From DFXE01 sp032054765 (GTDB lineage: Bacteria; Bacteroidota; Bacteroidia; Bacteroidales; Tannerellaceae), in the NCBI GenBank assembly GCA_032054765.1, contig DAMBSC010000009.1, positions 171,911 through 235,910 on the forward strand: 64,000 nt of DNA, read 5' to 3'. The first letter of the stretch is position 1. Each line of letters starts with the position of its first letter. The translations under genes and the position numbers were made by a program. Positions 34,516 to 43,850 of the stretch are shown here, piece after piece. The notes below the pieces were generated by a model that searched no databases, had not been told where the DNA came from, and saw only the letters and a program-made list of their open reading frames with translations.

Positions 34516-35205
34516 TTATTTAATCTTGAGGCTATTCAGGTATTCTTTGGTTTCGGGAGTTATCCGGTAGCTTTCGCGGGCTTTCTGGATCGCCTTGTTG
34601 TGGACGAATTTGGAAAATACATTTTGTTGCAGCAACGCAACCGTCTGATCGTAGAATTTGATAAGCCCCACACTAACCGCCCAGGCAATTGCCATATCTA
34701 CATAATATTGTCCCTGGGGCACTTCGGGCAAATGTTTCAGCGTGACGCCGATATACTTCTCGTCCATAAAATGATCCATCAGCAGAATGACAAAGGTACG
34801 CTTCGTAAACTCCCCTTTATCCGTTTTGAGCGGTAAGAAATGGGCGAGCACCTCATCGGTATGCTTCTTGAATACCTTAAAAGCCGATACAAGCGTATCC
34901 ACATGTGCCCAGTTGTCGAACCGAAGTATCAAAGGGTCTAAATAGCGGAATGTCGTTTCCAGCGAATCCTTTTTAAGATGCCCGAGTATCAACCCGTAAA
35001 GCAGGATATGCTCATACAACGTATATTCCGCATTATCCAGATAAGTTCCAATCTCCGGATGGGCCGCCAACTCCTTAGCCAACTTCTTCAACGCCGGCAT
35101 CCGGATACCCAGTATCTCGTAGTTGGTAGGTATCAGCTTCTCATTAAATTTCTTATAATCGCTCTCAGCCAACGCCCGAAGCCTTTCGTTTATGAGTGTG
35201 TTCAT
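34516..35205 (-). CDS. DNA alkylation repair protein, AlkD-like
   Basis: 229 residues, all-helical with HEAT-like repeats. Recognisable family segments are ILGIRMPALKKLAKELA (~30-46), YTLYEHILLYGLILGHLK, FRYLDPLILRFDNWAHVDTLVSAFKVF (with the Asp-Asn-Trp-Ala block where AlkD has its catalytic Asp region) and AIAWAVSVGLIKF. AlkD-type proteins excise alkylated bases through the DNA backbone. It lies in a minus-strand run DsrE-like, AlkD-like, methyltransferase with 12-14 bp gaps. Confidence 0.8.
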   Translation of the reverse strand: MNTLINERLRALAESDYKKFNEKLIPTNYEILGIRMPALKKLAKELAAHPEIGTYLDNAEYTLYEHILLYGLILGHLKKDSLETTFRYLDPLILRFDNWAHVDTLVSAFKVFKKHTDEVLAHFLPLKTDKGEFTKRTFVILLMDHFMDEKYIGVTLKHLPEVPQGQYYVDMAIAWAVSVGLIKFYDQTVALLQQNVFSKFVHNKAIQKARESYRITPETKEYLNSLKIK

Positions 35206-35219
35206 GGTTGAATAGTCAG

Positions 35220-35555
35220 TTAAATTGTTAACACCTTCTCATTATTTTGCAGGTACTCTGTCAATGCTTTTCCCATGTATCTTACCGATACCCCTAACTT
35301 TTCGAGCGTCTCCGTCACCTTAAAGTTGTCACAACAATCCTTACATGCCTCAATCGTGATCCCGAAACTTTGCATTTCCATTATTTCAGTCTGGATTTGC
35401 GTATCATTCCCAACCAACTTGGCAGACGCTCCCCAGATAATAACATTCACCTCCTTCCACCAGTTAAATCTTTTAGAATTAATAGCATACATAACAAGCA
35501 TATTAAATATAGTATCTCTATTATCCGTTGTCCAAAGAATATTCAATCTATCCAT
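35220..35555 (-). CDS. DsrE/YchN-like small protein
   Basis: The 111-residue single-domain protein has the DsrE-like fold pattern: an N-terminal beta strand (LNILWTTDNRDTIFNMLVMYAINS), strand WKEVNVIIWGASAKLV, and the conserved Cys-bearing block ITIEACKDCCDNF followed by LGVSVRYMGKALTEYL. Related proteins handle persulfides or act as small redox modules; here the function is unknown. It is the first gene of the run that continues into the AlkD-like and methyltransferase genes. Confidence 0.7.
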   Translation of the reverse strand: MDRLNILWTTDNRDTIFNMLVMYAINSKRFNWWKEVNVIIWGASAKLVGNDTQIQTEIMEMQSFGITIEACKDCCDNFKVTETLEKLGVSVRYMGKALTEYLQNNEKVLTI

Positions 35556-35744
35556 AACAATTATTTTTTTCAGGTGTGTCGCAAAGGTATAGATAGTTTG
35601 TGATATGTTTGGTTTGTGTATTAATATAAATCTGTTACTATATAAGTATGGGATTACAATCCATTAGCTTGTTTTTAGCTTTTTTTAGTATATTTGTTGT
35701 GAGTTATTTCGATATTCAAAATACAGTATATCAAATAAATAGGC

Positions 35745-35970
35745 ATGCCAATCGGCCTTCCCGACAGCGACGGTATAGACTTTTGTGCCGAAGTAAAAAA
35801 CAATACCCCACACTAAAGATCATTATACTCACACCTACAAAGAATTTACCATCGTCCGCCGTTCCCTGCACAACGGAGCATCAGGATATATCTTGAAAAA
35901 CGCCGAAGCCATCTCTCGCAATATGGGTGAACTCATCAAAAAAGGATATAAAATGAGGTTGATCTGGTAA
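35745..35970 (+). pseudogene. Remnant of a NarL-type response regulator receiver domain
   Basis: Two out-of-register pieces can be read. From 35745, MPIGLPDSDGIDFCAEVKNN ends in a stop and resembles the region after the phospho-Asp (M-G--DGI-FC-E-K). From about 35833, one base out of frame, comes TYKEFTIVRRSLHNGASGYILKNAEA, a hallmark receiver-domain end (Lys-Asn-Ala). No HTH output domain remains; the second piece ends at 35970. The rest of 35556-36026 shows nothing further. Confidence 0.65.
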
Positions 35971-36026
35971 TTGGGAAGAAGAATTTTTATCTATATTTAT
36001 ACCATCCTTTGCAAAATAAATATATT

Positions 36027-36920
36027 ATGAACAGACGGGTATTTTTAAAAAAAGCGACAGGGGGAGTGCTTCTGGCATCTTCCCTGCCTTTATTATCGTG
36101 TGTTTCTTCGGAGTCCTTACGTTTTGGGCTGTTAACAGATATTCATTATTCCGGACGTAATACTAATGGTACACGTTATTATCAAGAATCAATCGAAAAA
36201 GTAAAGAGAGCTATAGAAGTCTTTAATCAATCAAGTCTGGATTTTATAATTGAATTAGGAGACTTCAAAGATCAGGATGCAATTCCTCAAAAAGAAAATA
36301 CATTGAAGTATCTGAAGGCTATAGAAGAATTGTATCAGACATTCAATGGGCCGGTTTATCATGTTTTGGGTAATCATGATATGGACTCTATTTCTAAAGA
36401 AGATTTTTTGTTTCATACTTCTAATTATGGAAAAGCTGACAAAAAAGCTTACTATTCTTTTATGGCTAACGGTATAAAATGTATCATACTGGATGCTAAT
36501 AATAACGAGGATGGTTCTCCGTATGATTCAGGAAACTATGATTGGACAAAAGCATATATTCCTAAAATGCAGATAGATTGGCTACGTCAGGAATTATCAG
36601 ATAATAAACCTACTATTGTTTTTACACATCAGCTTTTAGATGATTTTTCAGATATATACAAGGATGTTTGCGTAAATAATGCAGCAGAAGTAGTTTCCGT
36701 ATTAGAGAGTAACAGTAATGTACTAGCTGTATTTCAGGGACATCATCATGACGGACATTATAGTTTCAGAAAAGGTATCCATTACTGGACAACCAAAGGT
36801 TTGATAGAAGGAGCTCTTCCCGATAATAACAGTTTTGCAATCATAGAAGTCGATAAAAACAAAGATATATACATTGAAGGATTTTATAATTGTGATAGTA
36901 AGGAAATGAAACGTAACTGA
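36027..36920 (+). CDS. Exported metallophosphoesterase
   Basis: About 297 residues from MNRRVFLKKATGG; the ATG at 36009 adds six. The leader has an Arg-Arg followed by a hydrophobic run and a lipobox (LLSC), so it is Tat-like and probably lipid-anchored. The calcineurin-like core shows LLTDIHYSG, IELGDFKDQ, VLGNHDMDS, VFTHQLLDD and FQGHHHDGHY, a complete metal-ligand set. It resembles alkaline-phosphatase-type or purple-acid-like phosphoesterases of Bacteroidetes; the substrate is unknown. It precedes a terminator and the sigma/FecR/Sus locus. Confidence 0.85.
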   Translation: MNRRVFLKKATGGVLLASSLPLLSCVSSESLRFGLLTDIHYSGRNTNGTRYYQESIEKVKRAIEVFNQSSLDFIIELGDFKDQDAIPQKENTLKYLKAIEELYQTFNGPVYHVLGNHDMDSISKEDFLFHTSNYGKADKKAYYSFMANGIKCIILDANNNEDGSPYDSGNYDWTKAYIPKMQIDWLRQELSDNKPTIVFTHQLLDDFSDIYKDVCVNNAAEVVSVLESNSNVLAVFQGHHHDGHYSFRKGIHYWTTKGLIEGALPDNNSFAIIEVDKNKDIYIEGFYNCDSKEMKRN

Positions 36921-36962
36921 TGATAGACGATTATAAAGAATAATCCAGAAACGTTAAAAAGA

Positions 36963-36992
36963 AGTTATCTCTGAAAGGGATAGCTTTTTTTT
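36963..36992 (+). terminator. Rho-independent terminator
   Basis: The stem AGTTATCTC / GGGATAGCT (with G-U pairs) is followed by a run of eight T. It ends the phosphoesterase transcript. Confidence 0.65.
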
Positions 36993-36993
36993 A

Positions 36994-37001
36994 TAAATTT
37001 G
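36994..37001 (+). promoter_or_regulatory. TAAATTTG -7 element of the ECF sigma gene
   Basis: TAAATTTG fits TAnnTTTG and lies directly after the terminator, 33 bp before the sigma-factor ATG. No clear -33 box is seen. Confidence 0.4.
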
Positions 37002-37034
37002 TTTTAAGAAGAACAATACCGAAAGAAAAAAACC

Positions 37035-37619
37035 ATGGATATAAAAACTCTGCTTACACAAGTCTCAGAAGACAGACAAGGTTCTTTTGATCGTTTTTTT
37101 AATATATATTATAATCAGGTATTTCGTTTTGCATTTTATTATCTAAAAGATAAAAAAGCATGCAGGGAAGTTGTCTCAGATGTTTTTTTCTCTGTATGGC
37201 AATCACGCAAAAAGCTTGTTCATATAGAAAATATAGAAACCTATTTATATGTTGTTGCCCGTAATGAAGTAAATCGTTATTTAAATAAAAGGGAGAAGCA
37301 TTCATATTTCTCTTTGGAGCAGATTCCGGTCCAGTTAGAAAAAGTGGAGCAAGGGTCTCCGGAAAATATACTTTTCACAAAAGAAATTGAGGAACTTTTA
37401 TCTAAGGCTATTAGCGAATTACCTGAAAAATGCCGTATTATTTTTTTAATGATAAGAGAAGAAAGATTAAAACCAAAAGAGATTGCGGAAATATTATCTA
37501 TACAGGAAAGTACGGTTAGGGTACAGGTGAAAATAGCTATTGAGAAAATGACATCTTATCTTAAATCATATTTTCCAGATCTGAAACTTTCTCTATTGTT
37601 AATGATTTTTTTTAATTGA
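37035..37619 (+). CDS. ECF-type RNA polymerase sigma factor (Sus-linked)
   Basis: The 194-residue protein has region 2 (FDRFFNIYYNQVFRFAFYYL, DKKACREVVSDVFFSVWQ) and region 4 (LPEKCRIIFLMIREERLKPKEIAEIL, ESTVRVQVKIAIEKM). With the FecR-like gene directly downstream and a SusC bearing an N-terminal STN domain, this is the usual trans-envelope pathway: receptor, anti-sigma and sigma switch on a SusC/SusD uptake locus when ligand is bound. The in-frame TTG at 37616 overlaps its stop, but the anti-sigma probably starts later. Confidence 0.92.
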   Translation: MDIKTLLTQVSEDRQGSFDRFFNIYYNQVFRFAFYYLKDKKACREVVSDVFFSVWQSRKKLVHIENIETYLYVVARNEVNRYLNKREKHSYFSLEQIPVQLEKVEQGSPENILFTKEIEELLSKAISELPEKCRIIFLMIREERLKPKEIAEILSIQESTVRVQVKIAIEKMTSYLKSYFPDLKLSLLLMIFFN

Positions 37620-37690
37620 AAAATCAAAAAAACGAATTTCGTTTAAACGAAAATGATATATACTTACTCCTCTTTATAACATACAGAAAA

Positions 37691-38635
37691 ATGAATAAAA
37701 CAAAAGATAAGATCGAAGCGATAACAGATGAGCTAATGACTACAAACCATGAAGCATCCGTAGTAGATGATCCTGCTTACAAACTAATGAAGCAGATGAA
37801 TGTCTCTGGAGAAATAAATCGAATAGCAGAGGGAATGCGTGAAGATATATTGGGAGAAGTCAACACCCGAATTGATAAAACAAAACGAAAAGAATTATGG
37901 ATAAGGATTGCCAGCATAGCCGCATCAATAGCCTTATTGTTGGGGATAACCAATTATTTATCATATAAGCAAGGATATGCCCAACAAAATAGTCAGATAG
38001 CTCAGATCGTAAATCCATTAGGAATGCGGTCTTCCATTGTATTATCAGATGGGACAAAAGTTTTTCTGAATGCCGGTACAGTCTTAAATTATCCAACAGC
38101 ATTCATATCAAAGAACAGGGTAGTTGAAATAGAAGGAGAAGCCTTCTTCGAAGTTGCACACAATGCAGATCACCCTTTTATTGTTAAAACTGGGAACCTA
38201 AATATTCATGTTCTGGGAACAAAGTTTAATGTAAAAACATATAAAGAAGAAAATCATGTTGAAGTTACTCTTGAAGAGGGGAAAGTAGAAGTAGGGATAG
38301 AAGGTCGTAATAACTTCCATATATTGAATCCAAAAGAACAAATATCTTTCAATAAATCAACACAATCTTTTTCAAAAAAACAAGTAATTATAAATCATTA
38401 CATAAGCTGGAAAGAAGGACGATTTTATTTTAACAGCGTAACATTTAAAGAGATTGCAAAACAATTAGAGCGTCGGTTTAATGTACAGATACATATCGAC
38501 TCGAATGAATTAGGACAGACAATATTTACCGGAGATTTTGTAAGACAAGAAAATCTGGAACAAATACTTAGGGTAATGACTATAGACAAAAGAATTCATT
38601 ACAAAATAGAAGGAGATCAGGTATATATAAAATAA
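37691..38635 (+). CDS. FecR-family anti-sigma factor
   Basis: About 314 residues from MNKTKDKIEAITD. An upstream in-frame TTG (37616) gives 25 unconvincing extra residues. It has a cytoplasmic sigma-binding head, one membrane helix (IASIAASIALLLGITNYL, ~75-95 of this start) and a periplasmic FecR domain (SSIVLSDGTKVFLNAGTVLNYP, GEAFFEVAHNADHPFIVKT, VLGTKFNVKTY). The C-terminal DUF4974-like domain (FNSVTFKEIAKQLERRFNVQI) contacts the receptor's STN domain. It holds the ECF sigma inactive until SusC signals. Confidence 0.92.
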   Translation: MNKTKDKIEAITDELMTTNHEASVVDDPAYKLMKQMNVSGEINRIAEGMREDILGEVNTRIDKTKRKELWIRIASIAASIALLLGITNYLSYKQGYAQQNSQIAQIVNPLGMRSSIVLSDGTKVFLNAGTVLNYPTAFISKNRVVEIEGEAFFEVAHNADHPFIVKTGNLNIHVLGTKFNVKTYKEENHVEVTLEEGKVEVGIEGRNNFHILNPKEQISFNKSTQSFSKKQVIINHYISWKEGRFYFNSVTFKEIAKQLERRFNVQIHIDSNELGQTIFTGDFVRQENLEQILRVMTIDKRIHYKIEGDQVYIK

Positions 38636-38696
38636 ACAAAGTATTAATTTAAATATATTTAGTTGCCTATGAAATAAGAAACAAGAATAAAAATAA

Positions 38697-38730
38697 AAAA
38701 CGGAAAATGCCACCAACATTTCCCGTTTTG
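38697..38730 (+). terminator. Inverted repeat, possible terminator or attenuator
   Basis: AACGGAAAATG pairs with CATTTCCCGTT (one mismatch), followed by TTTT, between fecR and susC. It may limit read-through so that susC depends on its own promoter. Confidence 0.5.
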
Positions 38731-38791
38731 GATTGACTTTAGTTTTAAATCAGCATTACCTAATTATAAACTTAAAAATCATTACAAAAAT

Positions 38792-41700
38792 ATGAAATTA
38801 TTTTCACACACAGGACAATATTTGCCTGAAGTTAACCTTATTAGAATATTAAATAGAATGAGATTATCTATTTTATTGAGTATCCTAGCCCTCTGTAGTG
38901 CGTCTGCTTCAATCAGTTATTCTCAGAATACAGAAATAACTATACATCTTAAAAATGTAACAATAAAAGAGGTATTGGATGAAATCAAACAACAAACAGA
39001 TTATTCATTTTGGTATCGAAATGAAGAAATTGATTTGAGCAGGAAAGTTTCTGTTGATGTTAATAAACAAAACATCAATGATATTCTGGATAAAATATTG
39101 AAAGGGCAGAACCTGTCTTATACGATAGATGATACACACATCGTGATCTATAAGAAAACCGGACTATCCTCTACTGGTAAACAACAACAAAGTAAGCGGA
39201 TTACAGGAATTATTATCGACAACAATGGTGAGCCTGTTATTGGAGCTAACGTTGTTGCTAAAGGAACGAATAAGGGAACAATAACGGATATAGACGGGAA
39301 TTTCTCTTTAGATGTGGATGATAATCTAATTTTACAAATAACTTATGTAGGGTATATTACACAGGAAATCTCTGTTAAGAATCAGAATCGTTTCACAATT
39401 ACATTACAAGAAGATACTCAAGGATTGAATGAGGTTGTCATTGTAGGGTATGGTATACAGAAGAAAGAAAACCTTACAGGTTCTATATCTGCTATTTCCG
39501 GAAGTGAGTTGGTAAAGCGTCCTGTCGGACAAACATCAATGGCATTGCAAGGAATTGCCCCTGGTGTAACTATTACACAAAAATCAGGACAACCGGGAAA
39601 AGATACCGGAACGATTCGCATTAGAGGTATAGGAACGTTAAATAATTCTGACCCTTTGATATTAGTAGACGGTGTCGCTATGGATTTAAACAGTGTAGAT
39701 CCGAATGTTATTGAATCTATTTCTGTATTGAAAGATGCAGCTTCCTCTTCCATATATGGATCACGTGGGGCAAATGGTGTGATATTAATAACAACTAAAC
39801 GGGCAAAAGATAAAGAATTTTCCGTTTCTTATAATGGATACGCTGGTTGGCAGACTCCAACCGACCTTCCTGATAAAGTCGGAGCTATTGATCACATGAC
39901 AATGCTAAATGAAGCATATTCCAATGTAGGACGGACTCCTATATATACGCAGGAATATATTCAGGAATATAAAGATAAAGGACCTAATGATAGAGATCAT
40001 TATCCTGATGTTGACTGGCAAAAAGCTGTATATAAAAATTATGCTTTTCAACAGAACCACTTCTTTACCCTGAATGGAGGAACAGAAAAAATGCGTTTAC
40101 TTGCAGCTATTGGTTATTATGACCAGCAAGGTATTATTCCTAACACAAATTATGACAGGGTCACTACCCGGCTGAATTCAGATATGCAATTTACAAATCG
40201 CTTTTCAGCCAAGCTGGATATGTATGTAAAGTATGACAATGAAAAAACTCCGGGACGTGGAATTAAAGATGTTGTTTATTGGGTTAATCGTACCCCATCT
40301 ATCTATCCTGATGTGCTGTCAAGCGGTAAATATGCTGTGGGTTGGGATGGAGATAATGTATTGGCATTTGCGAAAGACGGTGGTTTCGCAAAATCGAAAA
40401 CACCTTCCGTAACCATGAGTGCAGCATTAAATTATAAATTAACTGATTATTTGCAGGCTGATGTAAGTTATAGCCCTACATATGATAATAGTGTTGTGTC
40501 TACTTATAATAAAAGTGTTGAAACCTTCTATCCTGATGGAACATTGGCATACACTAAACCCTCAAAAACAGCTCTTTATGAACATCGTAAATGGAGATTA
40601 TCTCATGATTTTAAGGCATTATTAAATTTTGATAAAACATTTGCTTCGCAGCATAATACGAAAGTGTTAGCCGGATTTCAGTGGGAAAGTGGTATGGAAG
40701 ATTATATAGATGCTTCAAGAGATACCTACATCTTCCCTGAATATCCCAAACTGGATGCAGGAGGAAGTGATAACCAGAAAGCCTCAGGTTCAGGCTCCGA
40801 ATATGCTTTGGCTTCAGTCTTTGGCCGCATTAATTATGACTTTAAAGGGAAGTATTTATTTGAAGCTAATGTTCGTTATGATGGATCTTCCCGTTTTGAC
40901 AGAGGACATAAATGGGGAATCTTCCCTTCTTTTTCTGCCGGATGGAGAATCTCTGAAGAGAGTTTCTGGAAACCTCTACAAGATATAGTAAACAATGTGA
41001 AATTAAGGGCTTCCTGGGGGCAATTGGGTAACCAAAATATTGACATGAACTATGCTTTTGCCTCTGTAGTAACTTACAGCTCTTATATTATAGGTGGCGA
41101 ACCTGTTACCAGCGGTGCTATTAATGATATGGCAAATACAGCGATATCCTGGGAGAAAACAGAGATGCTCGATATTGGATTAGACCTCCAGTTCTTCTCA
41201 AAATTATCGGCTTCCTTTGATTATTATGACAAGAAAACAACAGATATTCTTTGGAAACTAAATGTTCCCTTAATCCTGGGACTTAACCCTACTTATCAGA
41301 ATGCAGCTAAAGTTTCAAACAGAGGATGGGATTTAGAACTGAGATGGAATGATCGGATTAATGATTTTACTTATGGTGCTTCTTTTATGCTTTCAGATGT
41401 GAAAAATGAAGTGAAAGATTTAAGAGGTATCAGTATGACTGGATTAACTGTTAATAGGGAAGGATTCTCTATCAACTCTATTTATGGACTTGAGGCTATT
41501 GGGTTTATTTCGGAAGAGGATTACAATGCAGATGGTACCTATAAACATGCAACACAATTCGGGGCATTTGCTCCAGGTGATATAAAATATAAAGATCAGA
41601 ATGACGATGGTGTTATCAACGATAAAGATGAGGTGATCATAGGTAATACTGTACCCCGTTATACGTATAGTTTAAATCTGGATGCAAGCTGGAAAGGCTT

Positions 41701-42124
41701 TGATTTTAGTATGTTTTGGCAAGGTGTTGGAAAAGTAGACGGATTTCTTAACAAACAAGCTACTATGCCATTTTATTGGGGAGCTTCGGCATTAGAGATT
41801 CATAAAGATCGTTGGAGTCCGGATAATCCGAATGCACGTTTCCCCCGTTTTGCTTTCAATGAAACAAATAATGAGCAAAATTCAAGTTTCTGGGTTGCTA
41901 ATGCTGCCTATTTAAGATTGAAGAATGTGACACTGGGTTATACATTACCCAAATCAATAACAGATAAGGTTAAAATGTCTCGTATTCGTTTTTATGTAAG
42001 CGGACAAAATCTATTGTCAATTGATAACTTCTGGGAAGGCTTTGACGCTGAAGCAGAAGTAGGAGACGGGGCTTTTTATCCTCAGTTAAAAGTATTCACT
42101 GTGGGATTAGATGTTAAATTCTAA
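38792..42124 (+). CDS. SusC/RagA-family TonB-dependent receptor with STN signalling domain
   Basis: The 1110-residue outer-membrane importer works with the SusD lipoprotein downstream. In order: N-terminal signal (hydrophobic stretch ~30-50), STN/secretin-like domain (TEITIHLKNVTIKEVLDEIKQ to ~120), carboxypeptidase-D-like domain (ITGIIIDNNGEPVIGANVVAKGTNKGTITD), plug (IRIRGIGTLNNSDPLILVDGV, SIYGSRGANGVILITTK) and barrel. The STN domain marks it as the sensor for the upstream FecR/sigma pair. The ligand is probably a glycan oligomer; the FAD oxidoreductase gene downstream does not reveal which. Confidence 0.95.
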   Translation: MKLFSHTGQYLPEVNLIRILNRMRLSILLSILALCSASASISYSQNTEITIHLKNVTIKEVLDEIKQQTDYSFWYRNEEIDLSRKVSVDVNKQNINDILDKILKGQNLSYTIDDTHIVIYKKTGLSSTGKQQQSKRITGIIIDNNGEPVIGANVVAKGTNKGTITDIDGNFSLDVDDNLILQITYVGYITQEISVKNQNRFTITLQEDTQGLNEVVIVGYGIQKKENLTGSISAISGSELVKRPVGQTSMALQGIAPGVTITQKSGQPGKDTGTIRIRGIGTLNNSDPLILVDGVAMDLNSVDPNVIESISVLKDAASSSIYGSRGANGVILITTKRAKDKEFSVSYNGYAGWQTPTDLPDKVGAIDHMTMLNEAYSNVGRTPIYTQEYIQEYKDKGPNDRDHYPDVDWQKAVYKNYAFQQNHFFTLNGGTEKMRLLAAIGYYDQQGIIPNTNYDRVTTRLNSDMQFTNRFSAKLDMYVKYDNEKTPGRGIKDVVYWVNRTPSIYPDVLSSGKYAVGWDGDNVLAFAKDGGFAKSKTPSVTMSAALNYKLTDYLQADVSYSPTYDNSVVSTYNKSVETFYPDGTLAYTKPSKTALYEHRKWRLSHDFKALLNFDKTFASQHNTKVLAGFQWESGMEDYIDASRDTYIFPEYPKLDAGGSDNQKASGSGSEYALASVFGRINYDFKGKYLFEANVRYDGSSRFDRGHKWGIFPSFSAGWRISEESFWKPLQDIVNNVKLRASWGQLGNQNIDMNYAFASVVTYSSYIIGGEPVTSGAINDMANTAISWEKTEMLDIGLDLQFFSKLSASFDYYDKKTTDILWKLNVPLILGLNPTYQNAAKVSNRGWDLELRWNDRINDFTYGASFMLSDVKNEVKDLRGISMTGLTVNREGFSINSIYGLEAIGFISEEDYNADGTYKHATQFGAFAPGDIKYKDQNDDGVINDKDEVIIGNTVPRYTYSLNLDASWKGFDFSMFWQGVGKVDGFLNKQATMPFYWGASALEIHKDRWSPDNPNARFPRFAFNETNNEQNSSFWVANAAYLRLKNVTLGYTLPKSITDKVKMSRIRFYVSGQNLLSIDNFWEGFDAEAEVGDGAFYPQLKVFTVGLDVKF

Positions 42125-42136
42125 ATAAAATATATT

Positions 42137-43804
42137 ATGAAAATTTTTATATATTCAATATTGATCGTATTAGGGTTCACTTTATTCTCATGTAACGATG
42201 CCCTGGAAATGTATCCGCTGGACAAACCATCATCTGCCACATATCCCAAAAATGAAAATGAATTAACAATGGCTATATGGGGATGTTACGGTTCACTGTG
42301 GAGTGGTACAAATTACGGTATGGTAATGTCTGCTTTACTTGATATTACTACAGATATAGCATGGGAAAGAGCAGAAGTACCTATGCAATCCATAGGTAAT
42401 GGTTCACACGATGTAAATAATACATGGGTCGTAGATCTATGGAAAAACTTCTATATTGGAATAGGACGTTGTAATTATTTATTAGATAATATGGAACGCG
42501 CTCAGGAGAATACAACTCCTGCAGTTTATGAAAGGATAAAAAGTGAAGCAAGAGTTTTAAGGGCGTATTACTATTTAATGTTGACTGAAACATGGGGAGA
42601 CGTACCATTAGTTACCAGAACTCTCACATTAGAAGAATCACAAGTTCCTAAAACTTCCAAAAAAGAAATAGTTGATTTTCTCTTGAAAGAGTTTGATGAG
42701 GCAGTAGTGGCCCTACCGGAAAGTATTAGTGATAGTGAGCGAGGTCGTATAAGTAAAGGTGTTGTTCTCGGTCTGAAAGCCCGAACTGCTTTATACAACA
42801 AAATGTATGATATAGCAGCTAAAGCAGCCAAAGATGTGATTGATATGGGAGAGTATAAGATTGATGACAGTTTTGAGGATATGTTTAAATCTGCTACACA
42901 AGCAGGCAGTAAAGAGATGATGTTCTATATTAATTATAAAGAAGGGTATCGTACACCAGGTATTGTGATGGGTTGTACATCTCGCATGGGAGGTGGCTAT
43001 AGCAGTAAAATTCCTGTTCAGGCTACAGTAGATTCATACGATTGTGTTGATGGTCTACCTATTGATAAATCGCCGTTATATGATCCTCAAAAACCATTTG
43101 AAAACCGTGATCCTCGCATGAGTTATACAATTGTTGTTCCAGGAGCAGAATACATGGGTTATCAATTCGAAACACATAAAGATAGTATAGAATGCTGGAA
43201 TTATAAAACAACTCCTGCAACCAGAGTTGCCAATCAGGATGCATTGAATCCGTATGCTTCATTTTCAGGATATGTCTGGAGAAAATATAATGAGATTTCA
43301 AAACCAAGCGAACTGGCTAACAGTGAAACTGCTTTTATTATTCTTCGATATGCAGATGTACTGCTCATGTACGCTGAGGCGAAGACTGAATTAGGAGAAA
43401 TTGATGATTCCGTGTATGATGCAATAAATCAGGTCCGCGGAAGGATAAGTGTAAAGATGCCTCCTATTTCCAATAAATCTCAAACACAATTACGCTATAT
43501 AATAAGAAAAGAACGTAAATGTGAATTTGCTTGGGAAGGTCTTCGCTGGTCGGATATCAGAAGATGGGATATTGCTGAACAGGTGATGACGGGTCCTTTA
43601 TACGGACGTCCACCTAAAGGATACACAAATGCAGCTCCTCAAATTGATGAGAATGGTACTCCAAATTACAATCAAGTTTCCAGTAAAGATGAAATGAGAG
43701 TAATAGAATTACGCACATTTAATAAAGAGAGGGATTATGTAATGCCTATTCCAAGGATTGAAACAGAAACGAATTCGGCATTAATCCAGAATCCTAATTA
43801 TTAA
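42137..43804 (+). CDS. SusD/RagB-family nutrient-binding lipoprotein
   Basis: The 555-residue surface lipoprotein has a lipobox at ~15-19 (FTLFSC) and the SusD helical-TPR scaffold (RIKSEARVLRAYYYLMLTETWGDVPLVTR, RYADVLLMYAEAKTELG). The typical C-terminal block FAWEGLRWSDIRRWDIAE...RDYVMPIPRIE is also present. It caps the SusC pore and binds the substrate. The gene starts 12 bp after susC, so the pair is co-transcribed. Confidence 0.95.
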   Translation: MKIFIYSILIVLGFTLFSCNDALEMYPLDKPSSATYPKNENELTMAIWGCYGSLWSGTNYGMVMSALLDITTDIAWERAEVPMQSIGNGSHDVNNTWVVDLWKNFYIGIGRCNYLLDNMERAQENTTPAVYERIKSEARVLRAYYYLMLTETWGDVPLVTRTLTLEESQVPKTSKKEIVDFLLKEFDEAVVALPESISDSERGRISKGVVLGLKARTALYNKMYDIAAKAAKDVIDMGEYKIDDSFEDMFKSATQAGSKEMMFYINYKEGYRTPGIVMGCTSRMGGGYSSKIPVQATVDSYDCVDGLPIDKSPLYDPQKPFENRDPRMSYTIVVPGAEYMGYQFETHKDSIECWNYKTTPATRVANQDALNPYASFSGYVWRKYNEISKPSELANSETAFIILRYADVLLMYAEAKTELGEIDDSVYDAINQVRGRISVKMPPISNKSQTQLRYIIRKERKCEFAWEGLRWSDIRRWDIAEQVMTGPLYGRPPKGYTNAAPQIDENGTPNYNQVSSKDEMRVIELRTFNKERDYVMPIPRIETETNSALIQNPNY

Positions 43805-43811
43805 TATTAAC

Positions 43812-43836
43812 GGAGAGCATATTTTATATGTTCTCC
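43812..43836 (+). terminator. Short inverted repeat after susD
   Basis: GGAGAGCATAT pairs with ATATGTTCTCC (one mismatch) in the 46-bp gap before the oxidoreductase gene. It is weakly T-rich and may be a processing or attenuation hairpin. Confidence 0.4.
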
Positions 43837-43850
43837 TATATAAATATTCT

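Noticed and set aside
35648..35896. 82-residue plus-strand frame
   Set aside because: It overlaps the response-regulator remnant in a different frame and shows no protein-like pattern.
37616..37690. TTG start of the FecR gene overlapping the sigma stop
   Set aside because: The extra 25 residues do not resemble FecR N-termini, and an ATG at 37691 gives the usual start.
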